Shown: positions 9,598 through 18,366 of the stretch, in pieces | Layout: the number at the start of each line of letters is the position of its first letter | Position numbering within the stretch: position 1 is the stretch's first letter | NCBI GenBank assembly: GCA_002869535.1 | Contig: PKUK01000009.1 | Location: 248,001-312,000, forward strand | Length of the DNA: 64,000 bases | Reading direction: 5' to 3' | DNA from: Arcobacter sp. | Lineage (GTDB): Bacteria; Campylobacterota; Campylobacteria; Campylobacterales; Arcobacteraceae | Notes under the pieces: model-generated | Told to the model about the DNA's origin: nothing | The model's input: only the letters and a program-made list of their open reading frames with translations | Database searches by the model: none | Program-made: the position numbers and the translations under genes

Positions 9598-10668
9598 TTA
9601 TAATTTATTCACTTTCACTATCTTTAATGGAGGCCGTGGAGTTTCTTCATCAACTCCACATTTTACACATAAAAATTTTAAACCTGATTTAGAATCAAAC
9701 TTATCTATTATCTTAGTAAAATCTTCTACTGTAACTATAAGCTCAGTAAAAACATCTAATCCAGAGCTTTTTGCGATATTTATATAATCTAAATGTTTTT
9801 GATAAGTATTTTGCCCACCTGTAGATTTATTAGACTCATTATCGAACAATATGTATGTTAAATCTATTTCATGGTTGTATCTCCCTGCCGTTGTTAATCC
9901 ACCCATGTGCATCACAAATTCAGCATCACCACCACAAACAAATACTTTTTTACCTGCCATTGAAGAACCTAAGCCTAGACTTAATGCTCCCCCCATGTTT
10001 CCTGCCATATAAAAGTTGTTCGTATCTGGCATAAAACTATACATTTCTCGGGCAGTATTTCCAGTTGTCCCTATAAAAAGAGTTTGGGTATCTTTAAACT
10101 TTTCATTAAGATTGATTAAATATTTACTTCTTGGTATATACTTTGATAAATCTATAATATGTTTTTCATCTAAAGCAACTTTTGTGAAGCTATCTTTTTT
10201 AAGTATACAAATAGTATTTGTATTATCACAACTGTTTACTTGTGAAATTGCATTATTAAGATTTTCATTATCTAAGATAGTATGTTCATATCCATAGGCT
10301 TCTATTAAACTTGGCAGTTGTGTTGCTAAATGTTGATGTTGTATCTCACTATCCCCTTCTTTGTATGTTCTCCAACTTGTTAGTATAGGAAAAGTCACAC
10401 CATAAGGTTTAAGTAAACTCGTAATACATGAGCCCATATTTGTAACACCTGAAGACTGCACAATAACTATAGGTTTTTTATCTGACATTTTAAGTCCAGC
10501 TGCGATGGAACAAGCTACAGCTTCACTTGCACAGGGTACATACTCTATATTTGGATTATTAATAGCTTCATTTATTACATATTTTGCAAAACTACAAGGT
10601 ACTACACACAAATGAGTATAATGTTCTTTTATTAAACGATTAACAAAAACCTTTGTGTCTAATGGCAT
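9598..10668 (-). CDS. aepY: Phosphonopyruvate decarboxylase
   Basis: A 356-residue thiamine-diphosphate enzyme that decarboxylates phosphonopyruvate to phosphonoacetaldehyde, the irreversible step that pulls the unfavourable PEP mutase reaction. The N-terminal pyrimidine-binding half has the catalytic glutamate in CASEAVACS (Glu49). The C-terminal half has the ThDP/Mg motif beginning GGDAEFVMH and ending DNESN about 26 residues later. The length is usual for Ppd (about 370-400 residues, this one slightly short). Its ATG overlaps the PEP mutase stop, and its own stop abuts the dehydrogenase start. Family assignment is firm because both ThDP halves and the PEP mutase neighbour agree. Confidence 0.88.
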   Translation of the reverse strand: MPLDTKVFVNRLIKEHYTHLCVVPCSFAKYVINEAINNPNIEYVPCASEAVACSIAAGLKMSDKKPIVIVQSSGVTNMGSCITSLLKPYGVTFPILTSWRTYKEGDSEIQHQHLATQLPSLIEAYGYEHTILDNENLNNAISQVNSCDNTNTICILKKDSFTKVALDEKHIIDLSKYIPRSKYLINLNEKFKDTQTLFIGTTGNTAREMYSFMPDTNNFYMAGNMGGALSLGLGSSMAGKKVFVCGGDAEFVMHMGGLTTAGRYNHEIDLTYILFDNESNKSTGGQNTYQKHLDYINIAKSSGLDVFTELIVTVEDFTKIIDKFDSKSGLKFLCVKCGVDEETPRPPLKIVKVNKL

Positions 10669-11957
10669 TATTTAGTTCCTGGAATCAAATCTAAAATCTC
10701 TTTAATTGAAAGGAGCTCTTTTTCTGCTTCAAAACTTCTGTCATTATCTAAAATTGATTTTGCAACATTTTTCATACCTGGGTATGCAGCTCTTAACATG
10801 TGGTTTGCGTATATTACTACATTAACTCCTGCTTTTGATAAATCTTTTGCTGTAATTTGATTATATGAAGTAGGAACAGCAATAATTGGAATATTTTCAT
10901 TATATTCTCTTAGTTGTCTACAAAACTCAATTACTTCATCTGGCTCTTTTTGTCTTGAATGAATCATTATACCATCAGCTCCAGCTTCAATATAGGATTT
11001 TGCACGAGTTATCGCATCATCAATTCCCTTTTCCAATATAAGGCTCTCAATTCTTGCAATAATCATAAAATCATCAGTAATTTGAGCTTTTTTACCAGTT
11101 TGAATTTTTTGGCAAAAATTTTCTATTGTGTCTTGAGTTTGTGCTACATCGTTACCAAATAAAGAGTTCTTCTTTAATCCTGTTTTATCTTCAATTATTA
11201 CAGCACTTATTCCTGTTCTCTCTAATGTTCTAACTGTAAAAGCAAAATGTTCAGCTATTCCACCTGTATCTGCATCATAAATCATAGGTTTTGTTGTTAC
11301 TTCAAATATTTCATTAATTGTATTTATTCTTGTAGTTACATCGACTGCTTCAATATCAGGTTTACCTTTTGAAGTTGAATCAGTAAGTGAACTTGACCAC
11401 ATACCATCGTATTCTGTTCCATTTTCTGCTTTTATATTTTCAGTAATTAAACCACTTAATGCATTATGTGATTCCATAACTCGCACTATTTCTTTTGAAT
11501 CAATAAGTCTTCTTAGTCTAGATCTTCTAATATCTGGAGTTGTACCTAACTCTTTTAATGACTTATTTAAAGCCGTTGATGATATACCATCAGTATAAGA
11601 AGGTTCAACTAATTTTCCACCCCATTGAGATAGCGTTTCAATAACTTGCTGTCTAGTTTTACTTTGCACCCCCTCTTTCCAGTCATCTCCATGGACAACG
11701 ATATCTGGTTTTACAAGTTCAAGGTTTGGTCTATAATCAAGTGTATTTTGAGGTATAACTTCCTTTACCCCTTTAATATTCTCTATTACAACTTTTCGTT
11801 GTTCATATGTCATGTAAGGAAGTCTTTTATAACTTGCTATTGCTTTATCTGTTAAAAGTCCTACTGTTACTTCACCCAATTCAGAAGCTACTTTTAATAT
11901 ATTCATATGACCAGGGTGTACTAAATCTGCACTCATTCCTACATAGATTTTTTTCAC
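10668..11957 (-). CDS. aepX: PEP mutase with N-terminal cytidylyltransferase domain
   Basis: A 429-residue fusion. Residues 1-135 are a TagD/GCT-like nucleotidyltransferase with HPGH at 14-17 and ISSTAL at 125-130, expected to use CTP. Residues about 145-425 are phosphoenolpyruvate phosphomutase: the diagnostic [10 protein letters not shown] is at 256-265 and the Mg-binding DAD at 228-230. The mutase makes phosphonopyruvate from PEP, the entry to nearly all C-P bond natural products. The fused CTase would activate the final phosphonate as a CMP ester, by analogy with choline-phosphate and AEP cytidylyltransferases. The gene starts inside the end of the LicD gene (4-base overlap), tying activation to transfer. 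Confidence 0.9.
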   Translation of the reverse strand: MKKIYVGMSADLVHPGHMNILKVASELGEVTVGLLTDKAIASYKRLPYMTYEQRKVVIENIKGVKEVIPQNTLDYRPNLELVKPDIVVHGDDWKEGVQSKTRQQVIETLSQWGGKLVEPSYTDGISSTALNKSLKELGTTPDIRRSRLRRLIDSKEIVRVMESHNALSGLITENIKAENGTEYDGMWSSSLTDSTSKGKPDIEAVDVTTRINTINEIFEVTTKPMIYDADTGGIAEHFAFTVRTLERTGISAVIIEDKTGLKKNSLFGNDVAQTQDTIENFCQKIQTGKKAQITDDFMIIARIESLILEKGIDDAITRAKSYIEAGADGIMIHSRQKEPDEVIEFCRQLREYNENIPIIAVPTSYNQITAKDLSKAGVNVVIYANHMLRAAYPGMKNVAKSILDNDRSFEAEKELLSIKEILDLIPGTK

Positions 11958-12859
11958 ATTATTTCCTTATATCCATCACCAGATTTTATAAAGTCCTCAT
12001 ATTTGACTTCACCTAAATTTGCATAGTCTGTCATTGTTATATCCTTTTTAGGTTTTTTCCAATCACCATATAAAAATTCCAAATACTCTTTATAACAAAA
12101 AGGAACCATTACTTTATGTTTATCCCATTCTATTATTTCATATTTATCAAAAAACTTTTGTGGAGAATACCACATTCCGCCACTAGGTAGATGAATATAC
12201 CTATCATCTTTTAATTCTCTTAAACTAATTGAAATGCTAAATGTTTTGTATGATTCATGTTTAAAAAATAGTATAAAACTAACTTGTTTATTATCAACTA
12301 TTTTAGATTTAATATTAAGATTAACTGGTAAGTTAATTTTTCCAATTGCATTTAGCAACCACGTTTCAAATTCAACATCTAAGGGTAGATTAACAATTGA
12401 GAAATCAACATCATCATCCCATAAAATAACATCATTATCTCTTACTATTCCAAGTAATGTCCCAAAGTCAACTAACAAAGGAATATTATCTTCAATAGCA
12501 TAATAAGATAATTTTTTTATTATTTCTCTTGCCAATTCCCTTGTATTAGGATCTTCAAATGGTCTTTGTACATCTTTTATATCTTTTTTAGGAGGAATGT
12601 AAATTTTTGAAATATCAACATTTAACTCTTTTTCAAGTTGACTAGAAATCTCTTTTGCCCATTGTGAAACAATAATTATTTCATCATAATCAAAACTAGC
12701 TATTGAAGATGGAGAAGATATTATTAAATTGTCTTGATATATAGTACCCTCTTTTTCTTTATCATTATCAACTATTGCTACTACATCTAATTCACTTCCA
12801 TATTTTAACAAATATTCTTTAGATCCATTGCCTGTACCAAATAATATTACTTTTTTCAC
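11954..12859 (-). CDS. LicD-family phosphotransferase with N-terminal Rossmann-like module
   Basis: A 301-residue protein in two parts. Residues 1-90 are the YGxGxxG-type module seen elsewhere in the locus ([11 protein letters not shown], then VAIVDNDKE). Residues about 105-290 are Lic[15 protein letters not shown] at 128-141 followed by WDDDVDFSI with Asp148-150 and Asp152, the metal-binding set of this nucleotidyltransferase-fold family. LicD proteins move phosphocholine from CDP-choline to glycans. Here the next gene makes and probably CMP-activates a phosphonate, so this is the likely transferase that attaches 2-hydroxyethylphosphonate to a sugar. The donor is inferred from context. The ATG abuts the previous stop. 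Confidence 0.8.
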   Translation of the reverse strand: MKKVILFGTGNGSKEYLLKYGSELDVVAIVDNDKEKEGTIYQDNLIISSPSSIASFDYDEIIIVSQWAKEISSQLEKELNVDISKIYIPPKKDIKDVQRPFEDPNTRELAREIIKKLSYYAIEDNIPLLVDFGTLLGIVRDNDVILWDDDVDFSIVNLPLDVEFETWLLNAIGKINLPVNLNIKSKIVDNKQVSFILFFKHESYKTFSISISLRELKDDRYIHLPSGGMWYSPQKFFDKYEIIEWDKHKVMVPFCYKEYLEFLYGDWKKPKKDITMTDYANLGEVKYEDFIKSGDGYKEIM

Positions 12860-14202
12860 TATTTCTCTTTCTTTCTTATTTTTTTAAATCTATCAGAAAA
12901 GTTTGTTTTCTCAACCAAATTTATCTTTGTAGGTATTTTATAGTTATTTAGCTTTTGTTTACAAAAACTTCTTATAAGTTTCTTTAACTCTTTTTTATCA
13001 AGCGCTTGTGAACAAACCACATCACAAACAACTGTTTGTCCTGTAATTGCATTTTGCTCGCCATAAACCATACAATCTTCTATCTCATCCATAGATAAAA
13101 CAACTGATTCAACCTCAGCAGGTAGGACTTTTTCTCCACCTACGTTGATTACTTCTTTTCCTCGACCTATGATTTTTAGATAACCATCTTCTATCTCTTC
13201 AACTAAATAGCCAGTTTTAAACCAACCATCGCTTGTAAAAGAGTCCATGCTCGCATTTAAGTATCCTAAAACTTGGGTTTTACTTCTAAGCCAAAGTTCC
13301 CCTTCTACTATCTTATACTCTTGGTTTTCATCTTCTATTTTCATATACAAAGAATCAGATGATTTAGAACTTGTAGTGCTAATTCCTGTCTCACTTGTAC
13401 CAAAGGTTTGTAGAAATTTTACCCTTGGAAATATCTCTTTTAGTTTTATCAAAAGTGATTCTGGCATAGCTTCAGTTCCATAAGTTATCATTCGAAGAGT
13501 TCGCAAGTTATAGTTTAAATACTCCCCTGAGATTAAAATAAGATTCAAAAATGTAGGACTAGAGGGTAATACCATGATTTTATAATCTTGGATAAGCTCA
13601 CAAATTGTTTTAGCATCTCTATTTTTGGGGATGATTAGACAAGCTCCCATTGAAAAGGCATTAAATAGTGTATTTAATCCACCTATATGGTCAAACATCA
13701 AAAATACAAGCATATTCATAGCTTTTGCTCTTTTGTCTTTATATGTGCTTATTAAGTTGTCTAGATTGTGTATCATAGCTTTTGGTTTACCTGTGCTTCC
13801 ACTTGAAAAAAGTACTAACCCTGAGTTATTATTCTTCTTTAGAGTTTTTATCATCTCATTGGAACTATTTACAGGTAAATTATCTATTTTTATTTCACCA
13901 TCAATTTTTATACTATATTCACAAAATGATTCTTGCATATATTCGTTTTGCAAGTTTTCTAAACTTGTAGTTATGGGTACTATTATATTTTTATTATCAT
14001 ATAAAGCAAAAAACAAAGCTATATTTTCAAAATAATAATCACCTAAAATAGCAACTACACTTGATGTTTCTATTTTATTTTCTAATATCTTTTTATACTC
14101 AAGGATTTTTTCTAATAAATTCTCATAAGAGTAACTCTTACCTTCAATTATAATGGCATCTAACTCCTTAAATATAGAAAATTTATCAAATAAATAATTC
14201 AT
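12859..14202 (-). CDS. AMP-forming acyl ligase (ANL superfamily)
   Basis: A 447-residue adenylate-forming enzyme that would activate a carboxylic acid and load it on the adjacent carrier protein. It has the P-loop-like motif SSGSTGKPKA at 133-142, FGTSETG (A5) near 263, GRGKEVINVGGE (A8 hinge) and a C-terminal lysine-rich DRFKKIRK in place of the canonical PRTxxGK (A10). The A7 motif reads GWFKTGYL near residue 328, where the usual ribose-binding Asp of TGD is Tyr; this may alter ATP binding. It is shorter than most ANL enzymes (about 500 or more residues). It is coupled to the SDR upstream and LicD downstream. The substrate is unknown. Confidence 0.75.
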   Translation of the reverse strand: MNYLFDKFSIFKELDAIIIEGKSYSYENLLEKILEYKKILENKIETSSVVAILGDYYFENIALFFALYDNKNIIVPITTSLENLQNEYMQESFCEYSIKIDGEIKIDNLPVNSSNEMIKTLKKNNNSGLVLFSSGSTGKPKAMIHNLDNLISTYKDKRAKAMNMLVFLMFDHIGGLNTLFNAFSMGACLIIPKNRDAKTICELIQDYKIMVLPSSPTFLNLILISGEYLNYNLRTLRMITYGTEAMPESLLIKLKEIFPRVKFLQTFGTSETGISTTSSKSSDSLYMKIEDENQEYKIVEGELWLRSKTQVLGYLNASMDSFTSDGWFKTGYLVEEIEDGYLKIIGRGKEVINVGGEKVLPAEVESVVLSMDEIEDCMVYGEQNAITGQTVVCDVVCSQALDKKELKKLIRSFCKQKLNNYKIPTKINLVEKTNFSDRFKKIRKKEK

Positions 14203-14903
14203 CAGTTAGAAACCCCACCAAGATATATTATCTGCCCTGTTATAAAATCACTCTTTTTGCTAATAAAAAAATCAATCACATTTTTTATATCATTAAACTG
14301 TCCAAATCTTTTTATGGCTTGTTTTGCCAAAAGCTCATCTATTTTATCTTTTGGAACTGCTTTTATTAGGTCTGTTTGAACAGGTGTTGGGCCTATGGCA
14401 TTTACTGTTATATTAAAAGGTGCTAGCTCTTTTGCAGAGGTTTGTGTAAAGTTTTCTATTGCTGCTTTACTTGCAGCGTATATTGCTTCCCCTTCAAGTC
14501 TAAGAGCACTTGCAACTGTTGTATAGTTTACAATTCTTCCATACTTTTGTTTCATCATCACTTTTGATACTTCTCTTGTAAAGATAAATGTACCTAAAAA
14601 GTTTGTAGCAAATATTTTTTCTACACTTGATACAGATGTTGTAAGGATATGATTCATAGATGCCATTCCAGCATTGTTTAATAAGATATCGATTTTACCA
14701 AACTCTTTTTTTACTTCTCTAATCATCTTTATAACTGCTTTTTCGTCATTTACTTCTAAAGAAAAGTGTCTATAGTTATCATGCTTTATAGAACTCTCAC
14801 CCCTTGAGCAACCTATTACTATCTCACCATTTTTTAAATAGTAGTTTGCTAAAGCTTGCCCTATTCCTTTTGATGTTCCAGTTATAACTATAATTTGACT
14901 CAT
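14202..14903 (-). CDS. SDR oxidoreductase, FabG-like
   Basis: A 233-residue classical short-chain dehydrogenase. It shows TGTSKGIG for the dinucleotide (residues 8-15), NNAG at 76-79, and catalytic Tyr142 and Lys146. The residue 13 before Tyr142, normally Ser, is Thr129 in NYTTVAS, an unusual but chemically plausible replacement. With the carrier protein and ligase on either side it probably reduces a carrier-bound 3-ketoacyl group or a sugar/keto precursor, for example to make a 3-hydroxyacyl substituent. This would supply an acyl decoration for the Pse glycan; that is inferred from position only. Start and stop overlap the neighbouring genes by single bases. Confidence 0.75.
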   Translation of the reverse strand: MSQIIVITGTSKGIGQALANYYLKNGEIVIGCSRGESSIKHDNYRHFSLEVNDEKAVIKMIREVKKEFGKIDILLNNAGMASMNHILTTSVSSVEKIFATNFLGTFIFTREVSKVMMKQKYGRIVNYTTVASALRLEGEAIYAASKAAIENFTQTSAKELAPFNITVNAIGPTPVQTDLIKAVPKDKIDELLAKQAIKRFGQFNDIKNVIDFFISKKSDFITGQIIYLGGVSN

Positions 14904-15190
14904 TACTCTTCCAAAAGTGATTTAATATAAATTGTTAGACTTTCAACACTTCGAAATGGAGAAGTTTTAGCGCTCATAGCCTTTTCATCTGCTAAAACAA
15001 TATCTTTATCAAACTCATCACTAATTCGCTCTTCTAAGTCAGTTATAAAAGATACTAAAGCTAGTGAATCCATGCCATTAGTTCCATAAAGTTTTGTTTT
15101 ACTTGTAGGATTCTCAAAGTTTTCATTTCCTAACTCTTCATTTAGTTCAACTAGAGTCTCACATATTATATTTTCTATTTTTTCTGTCAT
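14903..15190 (-). CDS. Acyl carrier protein
   Basis: A 95-residue acidic helical protein of the ACP family. The phosphopantetheine attachment site is Ser42 in NGMDSLALV. It is separate from the housekeeping ACP and is encoded between the Pse synthase gene and an SDR plus an AMP-forming ligase. This suggests a dedicated carrier for an acyl group used in glycan modification. It would need a phosphopantetheinyl transferase encoded elsewhere. Spacing to pseI is 8 bases, and the stop shares a base with the SDR start. Confidence 0.85.
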   Translation of the reverse strand: MTEKIENIICETLVELNEELGNENFENPTSKTKLYGTNGMDSLALVSFITDLEERISDEFDKDIVLADEKAMSAKTSPFRSVESLTIYIKSLLEE

Positions 15191-15198
15191 CTTTTCTC

Positions 15199-16221
15199 CT
15201 ACTCTACCCTATCGCCCAAAGTATAATCTTTTGTTGCCTTTGTTCCTATTATATCTTTTTTATATTTAGGATGTTTACCATATCCTGGTCTTACACTTTT
15301 TATATTCTCTTGTGAAAAGATTTCACCTTTTTTTATATCTTTACATACGTATAAACTTCTACAAAATCTTCTTTGAGATTCTCTTTTTTCATCAAGTCGA
15401 TAATCAACTCTTCCAAGAAGTTTTTCTGTATCTCTTATATCTTTTACCATCTTCGTAAATTCAACTTTATCCATTGAGAACTCACTATCCGGCCCCCCAA
15501 TAGATTTATCCAAGATAAAATGTTTTTCTATAACTCTAGCTCCAAGGGTTACAGCGGCTATGGGAGCAGTACTTCCAATAGTATGATCTGAAAATCCACT
15601 TATTACTTCAAATGTTTCAGCCATATCTGGTATCATTTTCAAATTTGCCAACTCCATTGGTGCTGGATAAGCACTTGTACATTTTAAAAGTATTATCTCT
15701 TTATTTCCAACTCTTTTACAAATATTTACCACATCTTCTATCTCTTCATATGTAGCTATTCCTGTACTTATGATTATGGGTTTCATTTTAGAAGCTACAT
15801 ACTCTACAAGCTCATAATCAGTGATTTCAAAAGAGGCTATTTTGTAAGCACTTGGGTTAAACTGCTCTAAAAAATCAACAGAGCTTTTATCAAAAGGAGT
15901 TGAAAAAATATCCATATCAAGGCTTCTAGCATAAGAAAAAAGCTCTTCATGCCACTCCCAAGGTGTATAAGCCTCTTCATAAAGTTCGTAAAGACTCTTC
16001 CCATCCCACAATGTTCCACCATCTATCATAAAATCATCTTTTTTACAATCTAAGGTTATGGTATCGGCTCTATAAGTTTGGATTTTGATGGCATCAGCCC
16101 CGGTTTCTTTTGCCGCTTTTATTGTATCAAGGGCAGTTTTTAAAGAGCCATTATGATTTGCGCTAAGTTCTGCTACTATATATGTTTTATCTGTAGTAAA
16201 ATTAAACTTTCCTATTTTCAA
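15199..16221 (-). CDS. pseI: Pseudaminic acid synthase
   Basis: A 340-residue NeuB-family enzyme that condenses 6-deoxy-AltdiNAc with PEP to give pseudaminic acid. It begins with the TIM-barrel strand YIVAELSANHNGS and carries GADAIKIQTY, YKIASFEITD, KPIIISTGIA, FSDHTIG and RVIEKHFILD, the NeuB/PseI motifs. The C-terminal SAF-like antifreeze domain occupies about residues 285-340 (ARSLYV-type segment CRSLYVCKDIKKGE, then SVRPGYGKHP). The match to PseI is closer than to NeuB or LegI, and the PseB-C-F-G-H genes in the same operon confirm it. The start overlaps the pseH stop by 4 bases. Confidence 0.93.
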   Translation of the reverse strand: MKIGKFNFTTDKTYIVAELSANHNGSLKTALDTIKAAKETGADAIKIQTYRADTITLDCKKDDFMIDGGTLWDGKSLYELYEEAYTPWEWHEELFSYARSLDMDIFSTPFDKSSVDFLEQFNPSAYKIASFEITDYELVEYVASKMKPIIISTGIATYEEIEDVVNICKRVGNKEIILLKCTSAYPAPMELANLKMIPDMAETFEVISGFSDHTIGSTAPIAAVTLGARVIEKHFILDKSIGGPDSEFSMDKVEFTKMVKDIRDTEKLLGRVDYRLDEKRESQRRFCRSLYVCKDIKKGEIFSQENIKSVRPGYGKHPKYKKDIIGTKATKDYTLGDRVE

Positions 16222-16775
16222 ACGTCAACTCCCTCATAAGAAATTATCTCAAAATCAAACTTTTTAAACTGTTTCATCACTCTTTTTAAAAATGCCTTCT
16301 CTTTTGCATTTTCAAACTCATCTTTGCTCATCTTCATAGATATTATTTTATCATCTTCTTTGAAAATATTAAAGCCTAAGTTTTTGTCATAAGATATTGT
16401 ATTGATATTCTCTTTTTTAACATCTAAAAATATCTCTTCTTTTTGATAAGTTTTAAAAATATATTCTAAAAAATAGAGTGGCACTAGGGATTTAATCATA
16501 ATATTTGCTTCTTCTAAAAAGAAAACTCCCCATTTAATATCTTCTTTTATATTAAAAATATTTACTCCACCTATGATTTTATCTTCAAAAATTATGGCAA
16601 AAAACTTTTTATCACTATTTTTTAAGCCCTTTACAAAACTAATATGATTTACAAACTCGATAACATCTGTATCTAAAGAGACTTCTCTTATGTACTCTTT
16701 ATTTCTTATGTCCAAAAGTTCTTTATGCTCTTCATTTGATAAGAGAAGATAATCTTTTAGTACTATTTTATTCAT
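16218..16775 (-). CDS. pseH: Probable PseH, 4-amino-sugar N-acetyltransferase
   Basis: A 185-residue GNAT-type acyltransferase. It contains the GNAT-like core with IIFEDKIIGGVNIFNI near residue 65-80, similar to PseH proteins, followed by a segment ending NLGFNIFKEDDKI. PseH acetylates UDP-4-amino-4,6-dideoxy-AltNAc using acetyl-CoA. Similarity is looser than for the other Pse enzymes, but position between pseG and pseI leaves little doubt. Because an ACP, ligase and SDR lie downstream, a different acyl donor cannot be excluded. It overlaps both neighbours by 4 bases. Confidence 0.78.
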   Translation of the reverse strand: MNKIVLKDYLLLSNEEHKELLDIRNKEYIREVSLDTDVIEFVNHISFVKGLKNSDKKFFAIIFEDKIIGGVNIFNIKEDIKWGVFFLEEANIMIKSLVPLYFLEYIFKTYQKEEIFLDVKKENINTISYDKNLGFNIFKEDDKIISMKMSKDEFENAKEKAFLKRVMKQFKKFDFEIISYEGVDV

Positions 16776-17668
16776 ATCTTTGCCTCAAATTTTTTCAAAA
16801 AATCTTTTTTAGAAAACCTTTTCATACAAGCATATCTGTTCTTTTTTAGATACTTCATCATAAACTTTTGATTTGTAGCTGTTTGTATGGCGATAAACTC
16901 TTTATTTAAATATATTATTTCATGTAGTATTGTACTTGGACTTACTATTGCTAGGTCTATTTTATGGATTAGTTTGGCTACATTTTTACTATTTATTATT
17001 AATTTTATATTTTCAAAATCTTTTATAAACTCTTTTAGAGTCTTTATATTTTTATTTGCATTAGTTGTTAAAAGATAGATTTTTATATCTTTTTTCTTTT
17101 TTAAACTTTTTAATACTTTTAATGAAATATTATCAAAATCACTTCCCCCAAAAGCTATTAATATTTTTTTCTTTTTTGATTTATTTCTTCTTAGGTGCTC
17201 ATAGTACTTAAACTCTTCTCGTATTAAAGTATATTTTTCACCACATCTTAACTCACAAGAAGGTGACACTAAATCTTTATAGTTTTTTTCTTGGGCATAA
17301 ATGTTGTGATTTAACAAAATATCACAATGATGTTTTTCATAAGTATCATCAAAAACTAAAACTCTCAAGGTAGGATTTTGATTTTTAATTTCTTCCTCAA
17401 CATTATAATCTATCTCATAATGGTCAATGATTAAGAAATCTATATTTAAACTCTTGATTAAAGCATCTAACTCTTCTACATCATTTGAGTTTAATATTTT
17501 TAAATCATAACCTGCTTCTAAGATTTTGCTATTTATATTTCCCTCTAAGTCTTGGCAAGCAAAAGTTATATTTGAGTTAAAATATTGCTGTACTAAAACC
17601 AAATCCCTCATGATATGCCCAATGCCAATTTTAGAAGAAGAATCAGCTCTAATTAAAATATTTTTCAT
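16772..17668 (-). CDS. pseG: UDP-2,4-diacetamido-2,4,6-trideoxy-L-altrose hydrolase
   Basis: A 298-residue GT-B-fold hydrolase that releases UDP from the altrose derivative. It begins ILIRADSSSKIGIGHIMRD, with the catalytic-site His in the GIGH motif. PseG signatures follow: LVFDDTYEKHHCDILLNH, CELRCGEKYTLIREEF, IAFGGSD and the late LAIVSPSTILHEI. It is a little longer than C. jejuni PseG (about 274 residues) because of a basic C-terminal tail. It is coupled to pseF upstream and pseH downstream by 4-base overlaps. Confidence 0.92.
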   Translation of the reverse strand: MKNILIRADSSSKIGIGHIMRDLVLVQQYFNSNITFACQDLEGNINSKILEAGYDLKILNSNDVEELDALIKSLNIDFLIIDHYEIDYNVEEEIKNQNPTLRVLVFDDTYEKHHCDILLNHNIYAQEKNYKDLVSPSCELRCGEKYTLIREEFKYYEHLRRNKSKKKKILIAFGGSDFDNISLKVLKSLKKKKDIKIYLLTTNANKNIKTLKEFIKDFENIKLIINSKNVAKLIHKIDLAIVSPSTILHEIIYLNKEFIAIQTATNQKFMMKYLKKNRYACMKRFSKKDFLKKFEAKI

Positions 17669-18366
17669 GAAATTTTCTTTTGTATTTTTAAAACTTCATA
17701 TAAAACTTCAGCTCTCTCCCAATCTTCTAAAGTATCAATATCTTGAACTAAAAACCTAGGAAGAACAATAGGAATTGAATCTTTACCAAACATCACATCA
17801 CTAGATTGTTTATATAAGTTTTTCCAATAAAACTGCCCTGCATCTTGATAGGCTTCTTCCAAGTCTTGACTTCTTTTGGAAAAGTTTTCAGGCCAAAACA
17901 TCTCACATCTGTCATCGTTGATTTTAAAAGTTCTCTGAATAGGAAAGGGCATAGAAGTTGCACTAAAAGAGTTAACAGCATCACTATTTTGAAGTCTCTC
18001 TAAGCCCTTTTGTATATACTTCACTTGTAGTAGTGGTGCTGTTGCATAGATACTACAAAGAAAATCATACTTTTCACCTTGCTTTTGCAAAAAAGACAGA
18101 GCATGTCCAATTACTGCACCTGTTCCTGTAAAATCATCACTTAATTCAACTGGTCTTAAAAAAGGAACTTCAGCCCCATACTCTTTAGCAACCTTAGCAA
18201 TAGTTTCATCATCTGTAGAAACTACTACTTTATCAAATAATTTTGATTTTAATGCTGTTTCAATTGTATATGCAATAAGAGGTTTTCCAAAAAAATCTTT
18301 TATGTTTTTTTTTGGAATTCTTTTACTTCCACCTCGAGCAGGTATTATACAAATACACTTAGACAT
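17665..18366 (-). CDS. pseF: CMP-pseudaminic acid cytidylyltransferase
   Basis: A 233-residue CMP-nonulosonate synthetase that activates Pse with CTP. The N-terminal nucleotide-binding motif ARGGSKRIPKKNI is at residues 9-21, followed by VVVSTDDETIA, LRPVELSDD and the PseF-type segment QDAGQFYW. Length is as expected for PseF. It provides the CMP-Pse donor for Maf/DUF115-type or other transferases, one of which may be the fused protein at 6831-8531. The start overlaps the pseC stop by 8 bases. Confidence 0.92.
   Translation of the reverse strand: MSKCICIIPARGGSKRIPKKNIKDFFGKPLIAYTIETALKSKLFDKVVVSTDDETIAKVAKEYGAEVPFLRPVELSDDFTGTGAVIGHALSFLQKQGEKYDFLCSIYATAPLLQVKYIQKGLERLQNSDAVNSFSATSMPFPIQRTFKINDDRCEMFWPENFSKRSQDLEEAYQDAGQFYWKNLYKQSSDVMFGKDSIPIVLPRFLVQDIDTLEDWERAEVLYEVLKIQKKIS

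Noticed and set aside
15199..16221. Legionaminic or sialic acid synthase instead of Pse synthase
   Set aside because: PseB, PseC, PseF, PseG and PseH are all in the same operon, and the sequence motifs fit PseI best.
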